64,000 nt of DNA from an uncultured Oscillospiraceae bacterium (lineage in GTDB: Bacteria; Bacillota; Clostridia; Oscillospirales; Oscillospiraceae). The DNA is taken from assembly GCA_910585815.1 (NCBI GenBank), contig CAJUFJ010000009.1, positions 8,482 to 72,481 of the forward strand. Reading direction: 5' to 3'. The notes below the pieces were generated by a model that ran no database searches, was not told the DNA's origin, and worked only from the letters and a program-made list of their open reading frames with translations. A program made the position numbers and the translations under genes. Positions within the stretch are counted from its first letter, which is position 1. Each line of letters begins with the position of its first letter. This document shows, one piece after another, positions 34,758-42,497 of this stretch.

Positions 34758-35573
34758 TCAGGAAGTAAACCACTCCCGGTCAAAGCCGCTTTCATCCATG
34801 AATTGCTCCACGGCGGCGGGGTCGGCCTTGCTCTCGTCCAGAGGCAGGGTGAACAGGGCACGGGGACCCTCAAAGTTTTCCGCAAAAGCGATGGTCCCGT
34901 CCTCCGCCACCGTAAAGGTATCCCGGTCAGGCGCCATACCCTGGTAGAAGGCCATATACACCGTGTGGTCCGCGAACATCTCAATGTTCTGCGTATCCAG
35001 CAGATAGTAGAGCACCCCGTCCTGCTCCAGAAGGGAGACGCCTGCGTTCAAGGTCCAGCTGTTCACCGACCAGGGGGTGAAGCCGGCCACCAGAGGGGTA
35101 ACGGTATAGTCCATCAGCGAAAAGTCCTCCCGGTCCAGCGGGGTCCCGTCCAGGCTCTCCAGGATCATCACCGCGTAGGTGCGGGCCTGGTCCGCCTGGC
35201 TGGTCCAGCTGGACAGGTTCTCCCCGGAGACCAGCCCCGCCAGGGTGACGCAGAAGTTCTCCGTCTGCACCGACTGGTCCAGCCGGACGGCGTCCTCACT
35301 CTGGAAGGCTTGGGACAGCAGGGGGTCCCCGTGCAGGTCCGCCACCTGGGCCGGACTGAGCCAACGGGATGCGGCATAGGCGGAAACGGTTAACAGGGCC
35401 ACCGCCGCGGCGATGGTAACAGCTTTAACAAAACCTTTCTTTTTCACAGAAATACACTCCTTTTCAAGTTCGGCAATTTTGGCGGTTCGGCGCACCAGCT
35501 TCTCCGTCCGCTCCTGGAAATCGGCGGAGAGGGGAAGGGCGTCCACGGCCTTGCGGTAGTCGTTCCAGTTCAT
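34758..35573 (-). CDS. Membrane anti-sigma factor, partner of the ECF sigma at 35570
   Basis: A 271-residue protein: a short N-terminal cytoplasmic part (MNWNDYRKAVDALPLSADFQ, the usual start of clostridial ECF anti-sigma proteins), one membrane helix (about 48-68), and a 200-residue external DUF4179-like domain. Its start overlaps the sigma stop (ATGA), so both are made together. It would hold the sigma factor at the membrane until an external signal arrives; the signal is unknown. Confidence 0.78.
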   Translation of the reverse strand: MNWNDYRKAVDALPLSADFQERTEKLVRRTAKIAELEKECISVKKKGFVKAVTIAAAVALLTVSAYAASRWLSPAQVADLHGDPLLSQAFQSEDAVRLDQSVQTENFCVTLAGLVSGENLSSWTSQADQARTYAVMILESLDGTPLDREDFSLMDYTVTPLVAGFTPWSVNSWTLNAGVSLLEQDGVLYYLLDTQNIEMFADHTVYMAFYQGMAPDRDTFTVAEDGTIAFAENFEGPRALFTLPLDESKADPAAVEQFMDESGFDREWFTS

Positions 35574-36049
35574 TTGATCTCCTCCTTCAGCATCTCCCGC
35601 AGCCGCTCCCGGCCGCGGGCCAGTCTGGTGCCCACGGTGGCGGCGGGCAGATCCAGCAGCGTTCCAATCTCCCGGATGGAATACCCCTCGTAGTAATGCA
35701 GATGGATCACGGCGCCGTACTTCTCCGGCAGGGCCTGTACCGCCTGAAGCAGGTCCGTCCCCGGCTCAGGGGCGGCCGTCTGGGCCGCCTCCTCCAGAGG
35801 GAGATTCCGCTTTTCCGCCTGGCGGCGGATATCACTGGCACGGTGAAGGGTGGTTCGAATCAGCCACGCTTTCTCATGTCCGGCGTCCCGGAATGAGACG
35901 GGAGCGGCCAGCAGCCGCAGAAACACCTCCTGCACCGCGTCCTCCGCGTCACTGACGGAGGACAGCCGGGTACAGGCCAGGCGCAGCAGCATCTCGCTGT
36001 ACTCCCGCACAAGGCGGCATACGGTCTCCTCGGTACCGGTCGGGACCAT
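35570..36049 (-). CDS. ECF RNA polymerase sigma factor
   Basis: A 159-residue sigma-70 family protein: region 2 (AEDAVQEVFLRLLAA, then EKAWLIRTTLHRASDIRR) and region 4 (LPEKYGAVIHLHYYEGYSIREIGTLLDLPAATVGTRLARGRERL). ATG 36049 has GAGG upstream; a TTG at 36058 would overlap the Shine-Dalgarno. The promoter recognised cannot be told from sequence; the 36050-36222 leader shows no clear sigma-A boxes, so autoregulation is possible. Confidence 0.9.
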   Translation of the reverse strand: MVPTGTEETVCRLVREYSEMLLRLACTRLSSVSDAEDAVQEVFLRLLAAPVSFRDAGHEKAWLIRTTLHRASDIRRQAEKRNLPLEEAAQTAAPEPGTDLLQAVQALPEKYGAVIHLHYYEGYSIREIGTLLDLPAATVGTRLARGRERLREMLKEEIK

Positions 36050-36222
36050 GTTCCTCAACTCCCTTCACCCTTAACACGGAACAGGGCGGGCAAATTTTTC
36101 ATCCTGCAAAAAAATATCGCCCAATTCGCTTTTGTGTTTCCGCTGTCAGAAATCCTTGATGTATGGATATCCAATATCCGTCATAATACAAGGTGCCTGC
36201 GGCGGATAGATCCGTCGGGAAG

Positions 36223-37119
36223 CTAGCAGTGCTCCCGTGTTTCCGGGTATTGCATAAACTTGACGAAAATAATCGCTCCTAAAACCAAAAAACCAGTCAT
36301 GCCAATCAGTCCGGACGGTTTTGGACCCAGAAGAACATTATAAGTATCCAAACAAATCAAAAGCGGCGCTTCCCGAATGGCATTGATTGCTCCATGGGCG
36401 ATGCAGGCCGGAAAAATGCTCCGGGATTTGAGCGTCAGATAGGAGAAAAATATTCCGGTAGTGGCCGCAAAAAGTACCATCATAAGAATACCGCTCCAAG
36501 GCGCGCCCGGATACTCCCCGGTATAGTTTAAGCCAAAGCAGACTAATGGAGCGTGGGCAATCCCCCACAGAACGCCATCCAATAATACTGCTTTCCGCGC
36601 ACCCAGTTCATCCATCAGCAATGGAAGCAAAAAACTCCGCCAGCCAATCTCTTCTCCAAAAGCCGCCGCATGATTGACAATAACCAGCGGCGCCGCCAAT
36701 ATGAGAAGCAGGCCAACACCGATGACGAGTGGTAGACTAAGCTGCGGCAACTCAGCCGTCTGACCATTAAGCGTGAGAAGCTGTGCCGCATAGGTTAAGG
36801 AAAGGTCAAAATGGCTCGGAAATATAAAAAAATAGAGTGCTACACCGATTCCTTCCAATGCTCCGGGAATAAATGCCGCCAGCAGATACTGCTTCCATGC
36901 CTTTCGTATATTCAGCTGTAAAAACAGCCCTCCCTTGTCATGTGCCAATCGCTTTACAATCAGAGTTGTGAGAGCTGGCAGGAACATGAATATGATCGAT
37001 GTAAGGAGCATCAGCGGGCTTGCGGGTTCGGCGTGCAGCAAAAAAAGCGGCAGAGTACACAGGATGACCAAGCCAAATTCAATACTAATGAATGCCGCGA
37101 TTTTTTCTTTCCGTTTCAT
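36223..37119 (-). CDS. CPBP-family intramembrane metalloprotease
   Basis: A 298-residue protein with about seven membrane segments and the CPBP (CAAX protease/bacteriocin-processing) motifs FGEEIGWRSFLLPLL, then GVLWGIAHAPL and AHGAINAI, giving the Glu-Glu, His and His/Asn active-site residues inside the membrane. Members process peptides or protect against bacteriocins; here there is no neighbouring peptide gene. It is visibly less GC-rich than its surroundings, which suggests later acquisition. ATG 37119 has GGAGG upstream. Confidence 0.87.
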   Translation of the reverse strand: MKRKEKIAAFISIEFGLVILCTLPLFLLHAEPASPLMLLTSIIFMFLPALTTLIVKRLAHDKGGLFLQLNIRKAWKQYLLAAFIPGALEGIGVALYFFIFPSHFDLSLTYAAQLLTLNGQTAELPQLSLPLVIGVGLLLILAAPLVIVNHAAAFGEEIGWRSFLLPLLMDELGARKAVLLDGVLWGIAHAPLVCFGLNYTGEYPGAPWSGILMMVLFAATTGIFFSYLTLKSRSIFPACIAHGAINAIREAPLLICLDTYNVLLGPKPSGLIGMTGFLVLGAIIFVKFMQYPETREHC

Positions 37120-37174
37120 AATAATTTTCCTCCAATTGCTTGTAGAATGTCATTCCAACTTACGGAACATGGCA

Positions 37175-37205
37175 ACTATAAGCCTTCCACCAGCTGTAAG
37201 GTCAA
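37175..37205 (-). promoter_or_regulatory. Possible promoter of the CPBP protease gene
   Basis: Minus strand: TTGACC (37205-37200), 19 bases, TATAGT (37180-37175). The spacing is long, so this is tentative. Nothing else is recognised in 37206-37360. Confidence 0.35.
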
Positions 37206-37360
37206 TAACGGAAATTGGCATTCAAAAGATTTCGTTGATATACCCAAAATCGAAACGGTGTAATCGTGTACCCTGACGAAACATAAAATGCACTCTGGCT
37301 TTTTGAATATCCACTGTTTATTCGCTGGAGTTTGCCGGGAACACGAAGTCAAATTGGGAT

Positions 37361-37410
37361 AAAATATAAGCCGGCCTGTCGCGGGTACGCTTCTCCCGCG
37401 ACAGGCCGGC
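37361..37410 (-). terminator. Terminator of the uvrC-rsmD-coaD operon
   Basis: GCCGGCCTGTCGCGGG and CCCGCGACAGGCCGGC form a 16-bp stem (37370-37410), followed on the minus strand by TTATATTTTA. Confidence 0.8.
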
Positions 37411-37418
37411 AGCCTGTT

Positions 37419-37946
37419 TTAATCTCTGTCCGCATCGAAAATGGGCCGGCCCCCCTGGGGCTGGGCGCCGGGGTTGTTGTTGATGGTGGCGGCCGCCGCC
37501 GCCCGGAACCGGGAGCGGGACTGCTTGATCTCCTCAAAGGCCTCGGCCACCGCCTCCTCGGTGCGGCGCAGGGCGTCCTCACAGTACTCGTTGGCCGACC
37601 GCTTCAAGGCCCGGCTGCGCTCCTCCGCCTGACGGATCATGTCGTTGGCCCGCTGCTTGGCCTGGAGGGCCAGGGCGTCGGCTGCAAGCATCTGCTTGGC
37701 CCGCTCCTCGGCGGAGCGGACGATAGAATCCGCCTTCCGCTTGGCGTCGGCCTCCATCTCCGCCCGGCGGGCCATCATCTTCCGGGCCTCGGTCAGCTCC
37801 ATGGGGAACTGGCTGCGGATATCGTCAATCAGGTCCAGGGCCCGGTCCCGCTCAATGATACACTTATCGCTGGACAGCGGGGCATTCTTCGCCTCGTCGA
37901 TCATCTCAAAGAGCATGTCCAACAGTTCTTCCACACCGCTTGCCAT
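37419..37946 (-). CDS. DivIVA/ATP-synthase-b-like coiled-coil protein
   Basis: A 175-residue, almost wholly helical protein: an acidic N-terminus (EELLDMLFEMIDEAKNAP), a long Ala/Arg/Glu coiled coil (about 45-145) like those of DivIVA or ATP-synthase b subunits, and a disordered tail. It is commonly found after coaD in clostridia; a role in division or envelope organisation is only suggested by shape. It starts four bases after the coaD stop. Confidence 0.75.
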   Translation of the reverse strand: MASGVEELLDMLFEMIDEAKNAPLSSDKCIIERDRALDLIDDIRSQFPMELTEARKMMARRAEMEADAKRKADSIVRSAEERAKQMLAADALALQAKQRANDMIRQAEERSRALKRSANEYCEDALRRTEEAVAEAFEEIKQSRSRFRAAAAATINNNPGAQPQGGRPIFDADRD

Positions 37947-37950
37947 TTGG

Positions 37951-38448
37951 TCAGCCTTCCTTTCCTTCCATCTCTCTCATGCGCCGGTTCACATCGTCCA
38001 CAATCTCCCGGGGGACAAAATCCCCCAGGTTGGCCCCGTAGCGGGCCATCTCCTTGACAATGGTGGAGCTGAGATAGGTATATTTTTCACTGGACGCCAG
38101 AAACATGGTCTCCAGCCTGGGGTTCAGCTTGCGGTTGATGACCGCCATCTGAACCTCCTGTTCAAAATCAGACACCGCCCGCAGGCCCTTCACCACCACG
38201 TGGGCCCGCCGCCGTTTGGCGTAGGCGGCCAGCAGCTCATCGGAGAAATCCACCTCTACATTGGGAAACCGGGCGGTGGACCGTTTCAGCAGCTCCACCC
38301 GCTCCTCCGGGGCAAACATCCCTGTCTTCTTGGAGTTTACCATGACGCACACAATCACCTTGTCGAAACAGGCCGCCGCCCGCTTGATGATGTTCAGGTG
38401 CCCCAGCGTCACCGGGTCAAAGCTGCCCGGATAGATAGCTGTGCTCAT
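37951..38448 (-). CDS. coaD: Phosphopantetheine adenylyltransferase
   Basis: A 165-residue enzyme joining 4'-phosphopantetheine to AMP in coenzyme A synthesis. AIYPGSFDPVTLGHLNII contains the TxGH nucleotide-transfer motif; VKGLRAVSDFEQEVQMA and the C-terminal YLSSTIVKEMARYGANL (ISST-type) are also typical. Standard length. Its start overlaps the rsmD stop (ATGA). Confidence 0.97.
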   Translation of the reverse strand: MSTAIYPGSFDPVTLGHLNIIKRAAACFDKVIVCVMVNSKKTGMFAPEERVELLKRSTARFPNVEVDFSDELLAAYAKRRRAHVVVKGLRAVSDFEQEVQMAVINRKLNPRLETMFLASSEKYTYLSSTIVKEMARYGANLGDFVPREIVDDVNRRMREMEGKEG

Positions 38449-39002
38449 TGTTTCACGCTCCCGGCCCGGTGGCAGAGGGTCAGCTTAATCTGTCCATACC
38501 GGTACTCCCGCCCCGGCTCATAGGGGGGCGTCAGGGTGGGAATGGTCCATTCCAACCCGCTTTCGCAAACTATTATACCATATTCCCGCAAGATGTCAAA
38601 TCCTGCAATCTTTTCGATACATTGCTCCAGCAAATCGGTCTTGTAGGGCGGATCCAGAAAAATCACGTCGAACCGCTCCCCGCAGGAGCGGAGGAAGGTC
38701 AGGGCATCCCCCTGCACCACCCGGGCCCGGTCCTCAAAGCGGCACAGCTTCACATTCTCCTTCACCAGGGCAGCCGCCTCCCGGCGCTGGTCCACAAAGG
38801 TGCAGTGCTCCGCCCCCCGGGACAGGGCCTCCAGCCCCAGCTGGCCGGTGCCGGCAAAGAGGTCCAGCACCCGCCGGCCCTCCAGCTCAAACTGGATGAT
38901 GTTGAACAGGGACTCCTTCACCTTGTCGGTGGTGGGCCGGGTGTCCAGCCCCTGGGGCTCCCTCAGCTTGCGGCCCCGTGCAGAACCTGAGATAATGCGC
39001 AT
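38445..39002 (-). CDS. rsmD: 16S rRNA (guanine966-N2)-methyltransferase
   Basis: A 185-residue Rossmann-fold methyltransferase. MRIISGSARGRKL, TRPTTDKVKESLFNI, the SAM motif LDLFAGTGQLGLEALSRGA and the catalytic LDPPYKTD are diagnostic for RsmD, which modifies G966 of 16S rRNA during 30S assembly. The rsmD-coaD pairing is conserved in Firmicutes. ATG 39002 with AAGGAAGG upstream. Confidence 0.95.
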   Translation of the reverse strand: MRIISGSARGRKLREPQGLDTRPTTDKVKESLFNIIQFELEGRRVLDLFAGTGQLGLEALSRGAEHCTFVDQRREAAALVKENVKLCRFEDRARVVQGDALTFLRSCGERFDVIFLDPPYKTDLLEQCIEKIAGFDILREYGIIVCESGLEWTIPTLTPPYEPGREYRYGQIKLTLCHRAGSVKQ

Positions 39003-39029
39003 ATTGACCTTCCTTTCCTGTGGAACGGA

Positions 39030-39452
39030 TTAAAACCACATTGCCGCTCCATCCCGAAATTGCGGGACCGGCCCGTTTCGGTATGGGTCATAGCGGTCCT
39101 CATTGCATCCAAACTCCTTCAAAGCACAAATCCTTCCCTCCTGATCCCATTGGACCAGCGACATGCCTTCAAAGGCCTCCACCTTTCCGTCATTCATGGT
39201 GTTTTTAAAATACCACTCCACCACTGTCTGGCTGTCCGTGTGGAAAAACTGCTTAATATCCCATTGAAGTACCCTTCCTCGGGTGTTCCACTCCGCGAAC
39301 CAGTGCCGGATGGCCGCAGACCCCCGGTACTCCGGGCCCCAGCTCTCCGTGTAGACGGCCTCATCGGAAAAAATATCTGAAATGCCCAAATCGGCTGCTT
39401 TCAGCCACATATCAAACCAAAGCCGAATGATCTGTTCTCTCTTTTCTGTCAT
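39030..39452 (-). CDS. SnoaL/NTF2-like fold protein
   Basis: A 140-residue protein of the nuclear transport factor 2-like fold (MTEKREQIIRLWFDMWLKAADL, then AVYTESWGPEYRGSAAIRHWFAEWN, then WYFKNTMNDGKVEAFEGMSLVQWD). The family includes isomerases, lyases and ligand-binding proteins, so no reaction can be assigned. It lies between uvrC (seven bases) and rsmD (27 bases), an uncommon insertion in that operon. ATG 39452 is chosen because earlier starts would run into uvrC. Confidence 0.75.
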   Translation of the reverse strand: MTEKREQIIRLWFDMWLKAADLGISDIFSDEAVYTESWGPEYRGSAAIRHWFAEWNTRGRVLQWDIKQFFHTDSQTVVEWYFKNTMNDGKVEAFEGMSLVQWDQEGRICALKEFGCNEDRYDPYRNGPVPQFRDGAAMWF

Positions 39453-39459
39453 TTTTCGC

Positions 39460-41280
39460 TCACTCTCCCCCATGAAAGTAATCATACACCGCTTGGGCCG
39501 TATTTTTGGGTACCACCTCCTGGAGCTGCTCCAGGGAAGCGGCCTTGATGGCCTTAATGGTCTTGAAGTGCTTCAACAGCTGCTGGCGGCGCTTCTCCCC
39601 TACCCCGGGTATTTTGTCCAGAACCGAGGTTTTTACGTGTCCCGCCTGGAGCTGGCGGTGGTACTCAATGGCGAAGCGGTGGGTCTCCTCCTGAATCTGT
39701 CCAATCAGCGCGAACACCGCCGGGATGGACTGGATGCCGATTTCCCGGCCGTCTGGGTGGACCAGGGCCCGGGTGCGGTGGCGGTCGTCCTTCACCATGC
39801 CGAAGGCGGGGATGTCCAGATTCAGTCCCTCCAGCACCCGCCGGGCCACCTTCACATGCTCGTGGCCGCCGTCAATGAGGAGCAGGTCGGGCTTGTCGGA
39901 AAACTTCTCGTCCCCGTCCAGATACCGGCGGAAGCGCCGGGTGAGCACCTGCTCCATGGAGGCGTAGTCGTCGGGGCCGTCCATATCCTTCAGCTTGAAC
40001 CGGCGGTAGTCCCGCTTCAGGGGCTTGCCGTCCACATAGACCACCATGGAGGCCACAATGTCGCTGGCCCCCTGGTTGGAGATGTCGTAGGACTCCATCC
40101 GCTTGGGGGGCGCCTCCAGGCTGAGCATCTTTCCCAGAGCCTCCAGGAGCTTGTTCCGGCGCTCCTCGTGGGTGGTGGCCCGCTCCACTTCCTCCCGGGC
40201 GTTCTGGTTGGCCATTTTGATCAGGTCCATCTTGGCCCCCCGCTGGGGGGTAATGAGCTCCACCCGATACCCCACCTGCTCGGACAGCATCCGGGTGAGG
40301 GGGACCTGGTCGGGCAGCTCACAGGGAATGAGAATTTGCTTGGGCAGGCGGGTGCGGCCCACGTAGTACTCCCGCATCAGGGAGGACAGCACCGCCCCCT
40401 CCTCCTCCTCCATGGGGGTCTCCAGCAGGTCGAAGTCCTTAGCGGCCAGTTCGCCGTCCACAAAGTGGAGGACCACAAAGCAGCTCTTGGCCGTCCCCCG
40501 GAAGTACCCGGCCACGTCGGTGTCGGCCAGGGAGGCGGCGATCACCTTCTGCCGCTTGCCCAGCAGCTCAATCGCCCGGAGCCGGTCCCGGAGCTGGGCG
40601 GCCCGTTCGAAGCGCAGTTCCTCCGCCGCCCGCTCCATCTCCTGGGTCAGGTCCTTCTGTACGTCCTTAAACCGCCCCTCCAGCAGGGAGACCGCCTGGG
40701 CGATGGCCTGAGCGTGCTGCTCGTGCAGCTCGTCCCCCCGGCAGTAGCCGTCGCACTTGCCCATGTGGAAGTTGAGACAGGGCCGCTCCTTGCCGATATC
40801 CCGGGGGAACTTCTTGTTGCAGGAGGGCAGGCGCAGGGCGGTGCGCAGGGCATCCAGGATGCCCTGGGTGCTGTGGCGGCCGGCGTAGGGGCCGAAGTAC
40901 CGGGCCCCGTCCTCCGCCGCCTTGGAGGCCAGGGAGAATTTGGGGTAGGCCTCGTTGGACAGGCGGACGTAGGGATAGCCTTTGCTGTCCTTGAGCAGGA
41001 TGTTGTACCGGGGCTGGTGCCGCTTGATGAGGGAGCACTCCAGCACCAGGGCCTCAAACTCGCTGTCGGCGATGATCACGTCGAAGTGGTCGATCTGAGA
41101 CACCATGGCCCGGGTCTTCTCGGTGTGGGAGGCGGAGTCCTGAAAATACTGGCTCACCCGGTTTTTCAGCGCCTTGGCCTTGCCCACGTAGATGACGGTG
41201 CTCTGGGCGTCCTGCATGATATAGACCCCCGGCTTCAGGGGCAGGCTGTGGGCCTTCTCTTTCAACTCGTCAAAGGTCAA
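39460..41280 (-). CDS. uvrC: UvrABC excinuclease subunit C
   Basis: A 606-residue nuclease of nucleotide excision repair that makes both incisions beside a lesion marked by UvrB. It has a GIY-YIG domain (PGVYIMQDAQSTVIYVGKAKALKNRV), a cysteine cluster, a UVR domain (EMERAAEELRFERAAQLRDRLRAI), an RNase H-like C-terminal nuclease (LLIDGGHEHVKVA) and terminal helix-hairpin-helix motifs. Full length. It lies 27 bases past the HPr terminator, so its promoter is probably inside or before the HPr gene. Confidence 0.97.
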   Translation of the reverse strand: MTFDELKEKAHSLPLKPGVYIMQDAQSTVIYVGKAKALKNRVSQYFQDSASHTEKTRAMVSQIDHFDVIIADSEFEALVLECSLIKRHQPRYNILLKDSKGYPYVRLSNEAYPKFSLASKAAEDGARYFGPYAGRHSTQGILDALRTALRLPSCNKKFPRDIGKERPCLNFHMGKCDGYCRGDELHEQHAQAIAQAVSLLEGRFKDVQKDLTQEMERAAEELRFERAAQLRDRLRAIELLGKRQKVIAASLADTDVAGYFRGTAKSCFVVLHFVDGELAAKDFDLLETPMEEEEGAVLSSLMREYYVGRTRLPKQILIPCELPDQVPLTRMLSEQVGYRVELITPQRGAKMDLIKMANQNAREEVERATTHEERRNKLLEALGKMLSLEAPPKRMESYDISNQGASDIVASMVVYVDGKPLKRDYRRFKLKDMDGPDDYASMEQVLTRRFRRYLDGDEKFSDKPDLLLIDGGHEHVKVARRVLEGLNLDIPAFGMVKDDRHRTRALVHPDGREIGIQSIPAVFALIGQIQEETHRFAIEYHRQLQAGHVKTSVLDKIPGVGEKRRQQLLKHFKTIKAIKAASLEQLQEVVPKNTAQAVYDYFHGGE

Positions 41281-41306
41281 GGTATCCCTCCTTTCGGTAC
41301 AGCATC

Positions 41307-41333
41307 AAAAAAGGCGCCGCGTTGCGGCGCCTT
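41307..41333 (-). terminator. HPr gene terminator
   Basis: GGCGCCGC and GCGGCGCC stem, followed on the minus strand by TTTTTT; it lies just after the HPr stop. Confidence 0.9.
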
Positions 41334-41348
41334 TCAAGATTGGGATGT

Positions 41349-41612
41349 TTACTCGGAGAAATCGGAGGAGATCATCTTATACAGAGCCTCCACCGCTTCC
41401 TTCTCGTCGGCACCATCAGCACTCAGCTTGATCGGAGTGCCCTTCACGATGCCAAGAGACAGAACGCCAAGCAGACTCTTTGCGTTGACCTTACGCTCCT
41501 CCTTCTCCACCCAGATGGAGCTCTTGAACTCGTTGGCCTTCTGGATGAAAAATGTAGCGGGTCTGGCATGCAGTCCAACCTGGTTGTTTACGACGGCTTC
41601 CTGACTATACAT
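41349..41612 (-). CDS. HPr-family phosphocarrier protein
   Basis: An 87-residue HPr: GLHARPATFF places the phosphoryl-accepting His at 15, and KSLLGVLSLGI places the HPr-kinase target Ser at 46. It therefore has both sites of a true PTS HPr, unlike Crh, which lacks the His. It is a monocistronic gene away from ptsI, with promoter 41651-41680 and a strong terminator. ATG 41612 has GGAGGT upstream. Confidence 0.92.
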   Translation of the reverse strand: MYSQEAVVNNQVGLHARPATFFIQKANEFKSSIWVEKEERKVNAKSLLGVLSLGIVKGTPIKLSADGADEKEAVEALYKMISSDFSE

Positions 41613-41650
41613 ATCGCGTACCTCCGCCCTATTCATTAGGATGTGTGCTA

Positions 41651-41680
41651 AGCATACCAGATTTATCCCCATTTCGTCAA
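41651..41680 (-). promoter_or_regulatory. Promoter of the HPr gene
   Basis: Minus strand: TTGACG (41680-41675), 18 bases, TATGCT (41656-41651). Confidence 0.7.
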
Positions 41681-41802
41681 TGGACATTTGCACAAATATT
41701 ACTGCAATTTTTGCCCGCTTTTACGGGATAAATTTCGATTTTTACCCCCCATTTTTCCGCCTGCCCCCAAAAAACCGCCTTTTTTTAAGTTTTACCTCTT
41801 TT

Positions 41803-41843
41803 TTCTAAACAAATCCATATTTGTCACAAATATGGATTTTTTA
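41803..41843. repeat. Long AT-rich inverted repeat between HPr and the ECF sigma genes
   Basis: TCTAAA.AAATCCATATTTG and CAAATATGGATTT.TTAGA around TCA. On the plus strand the stem is followed by a T run, like an intrinsic terminator, but no gene ends there. A second pair, AGACGGTTT (41842-41850) and AAACCGTCT (41882-41890), encloses the next 30 bases. The 41681-42020 gap is AT-rich and holds no gene that I can see; a small RNA or operator is possible. Confidence 0.5.
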
Positions 41844-42020
41844 GACGGTTTTTCCTCCTTTTCCGTCAGGCCCGGGGCAACAAACCGTCTAATTTTCCAG
41901 AAATACCCATTTAGCACTTCCCTTTCCGGCTGTTCTGTGAGAGAATGGAGCAAAAAAGTATTTGATCTCTGTGACCATTTCCCTCTGGAGATCGTTTTAT
42001 CTGTGAAAGGAGGTCAGGGG

Positions 42021-42497
42021 ATGAAGCAAACACGCAGCGCCTGCCAGCTGGAGGAGGCGTACAACATGTGCGGCACAGCGGTGTACCGGCTGGCCATGGT
42101 ATACCTGGGCCGCCGGGCCGACGCGGAGGACGTGACCCAGGAGGTTTTCCTCCGCCTGCTCTGCCGCGCCCCCGCCTTTGCGGACGGGGAGCACCAGCGG
42201 AGATGGCTGCTCCAGGTGACGGCCAACCTGTGCAAGGACCAGCTGCGGGGGTTTTGGCGGAGGCGAGTAACCGGGCTGGACGACGCCCTCCCCGCCGCCG
42301 CCCCCGAGGAGCGGACCGCCCTGGACGCGGTTATGGCCCTGCCGGAGCAGTACCGGCTGCCCATCCATCTCCACTACTACGAGGGCTACTCGGTGGCAGA
42401 GATGGCTGAAATCTTGAAGCTGGGCCAGTCAGCGGCAAAAATGCGGCTGAAACGGGGCCGGGAGCTGCTGAAAATGGAATTGGAGGGCGCACTATGA
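42021..42497 (+). CDS. ECF RNA polymerase sigma factor
   Basis: A 158-residue sigma-70 family protein with region 2 (RRADAEDVTQEVFLRLLCRAP, then WLLQVTANLCKDQLRGFWRR) and region 4 (LPEQYRLPIHLHYYEGYSVAEMAEILKLGQSAAKMRLKRGRELL). ATG 42021 has AAAGGAGGT upstream; the long upstream frame is non-coding. It is related to the sigma at 35570, both sharing HLHYYEGYS. Its stop overlaps the next gene. Confidence 0.92.
   Translation: MKQTRSACQLEEAYNMCGTAVYRLAMVYLGRRADAEDVTQEVFLRLLCRAPAFADGEHQRRWLLQVTANLCKDQLRGFWRRRVTGLDDALPAAAPEERTALDAVMALPEQYRLPIHLHYYEGYSVAEMAEILKLGQSAAKMRLKRGRELLKMELEGAL

Noticed and set aside
41349..41612. Crh instead of HPr
   Set aside because: His15 is present, which Crh lacks.
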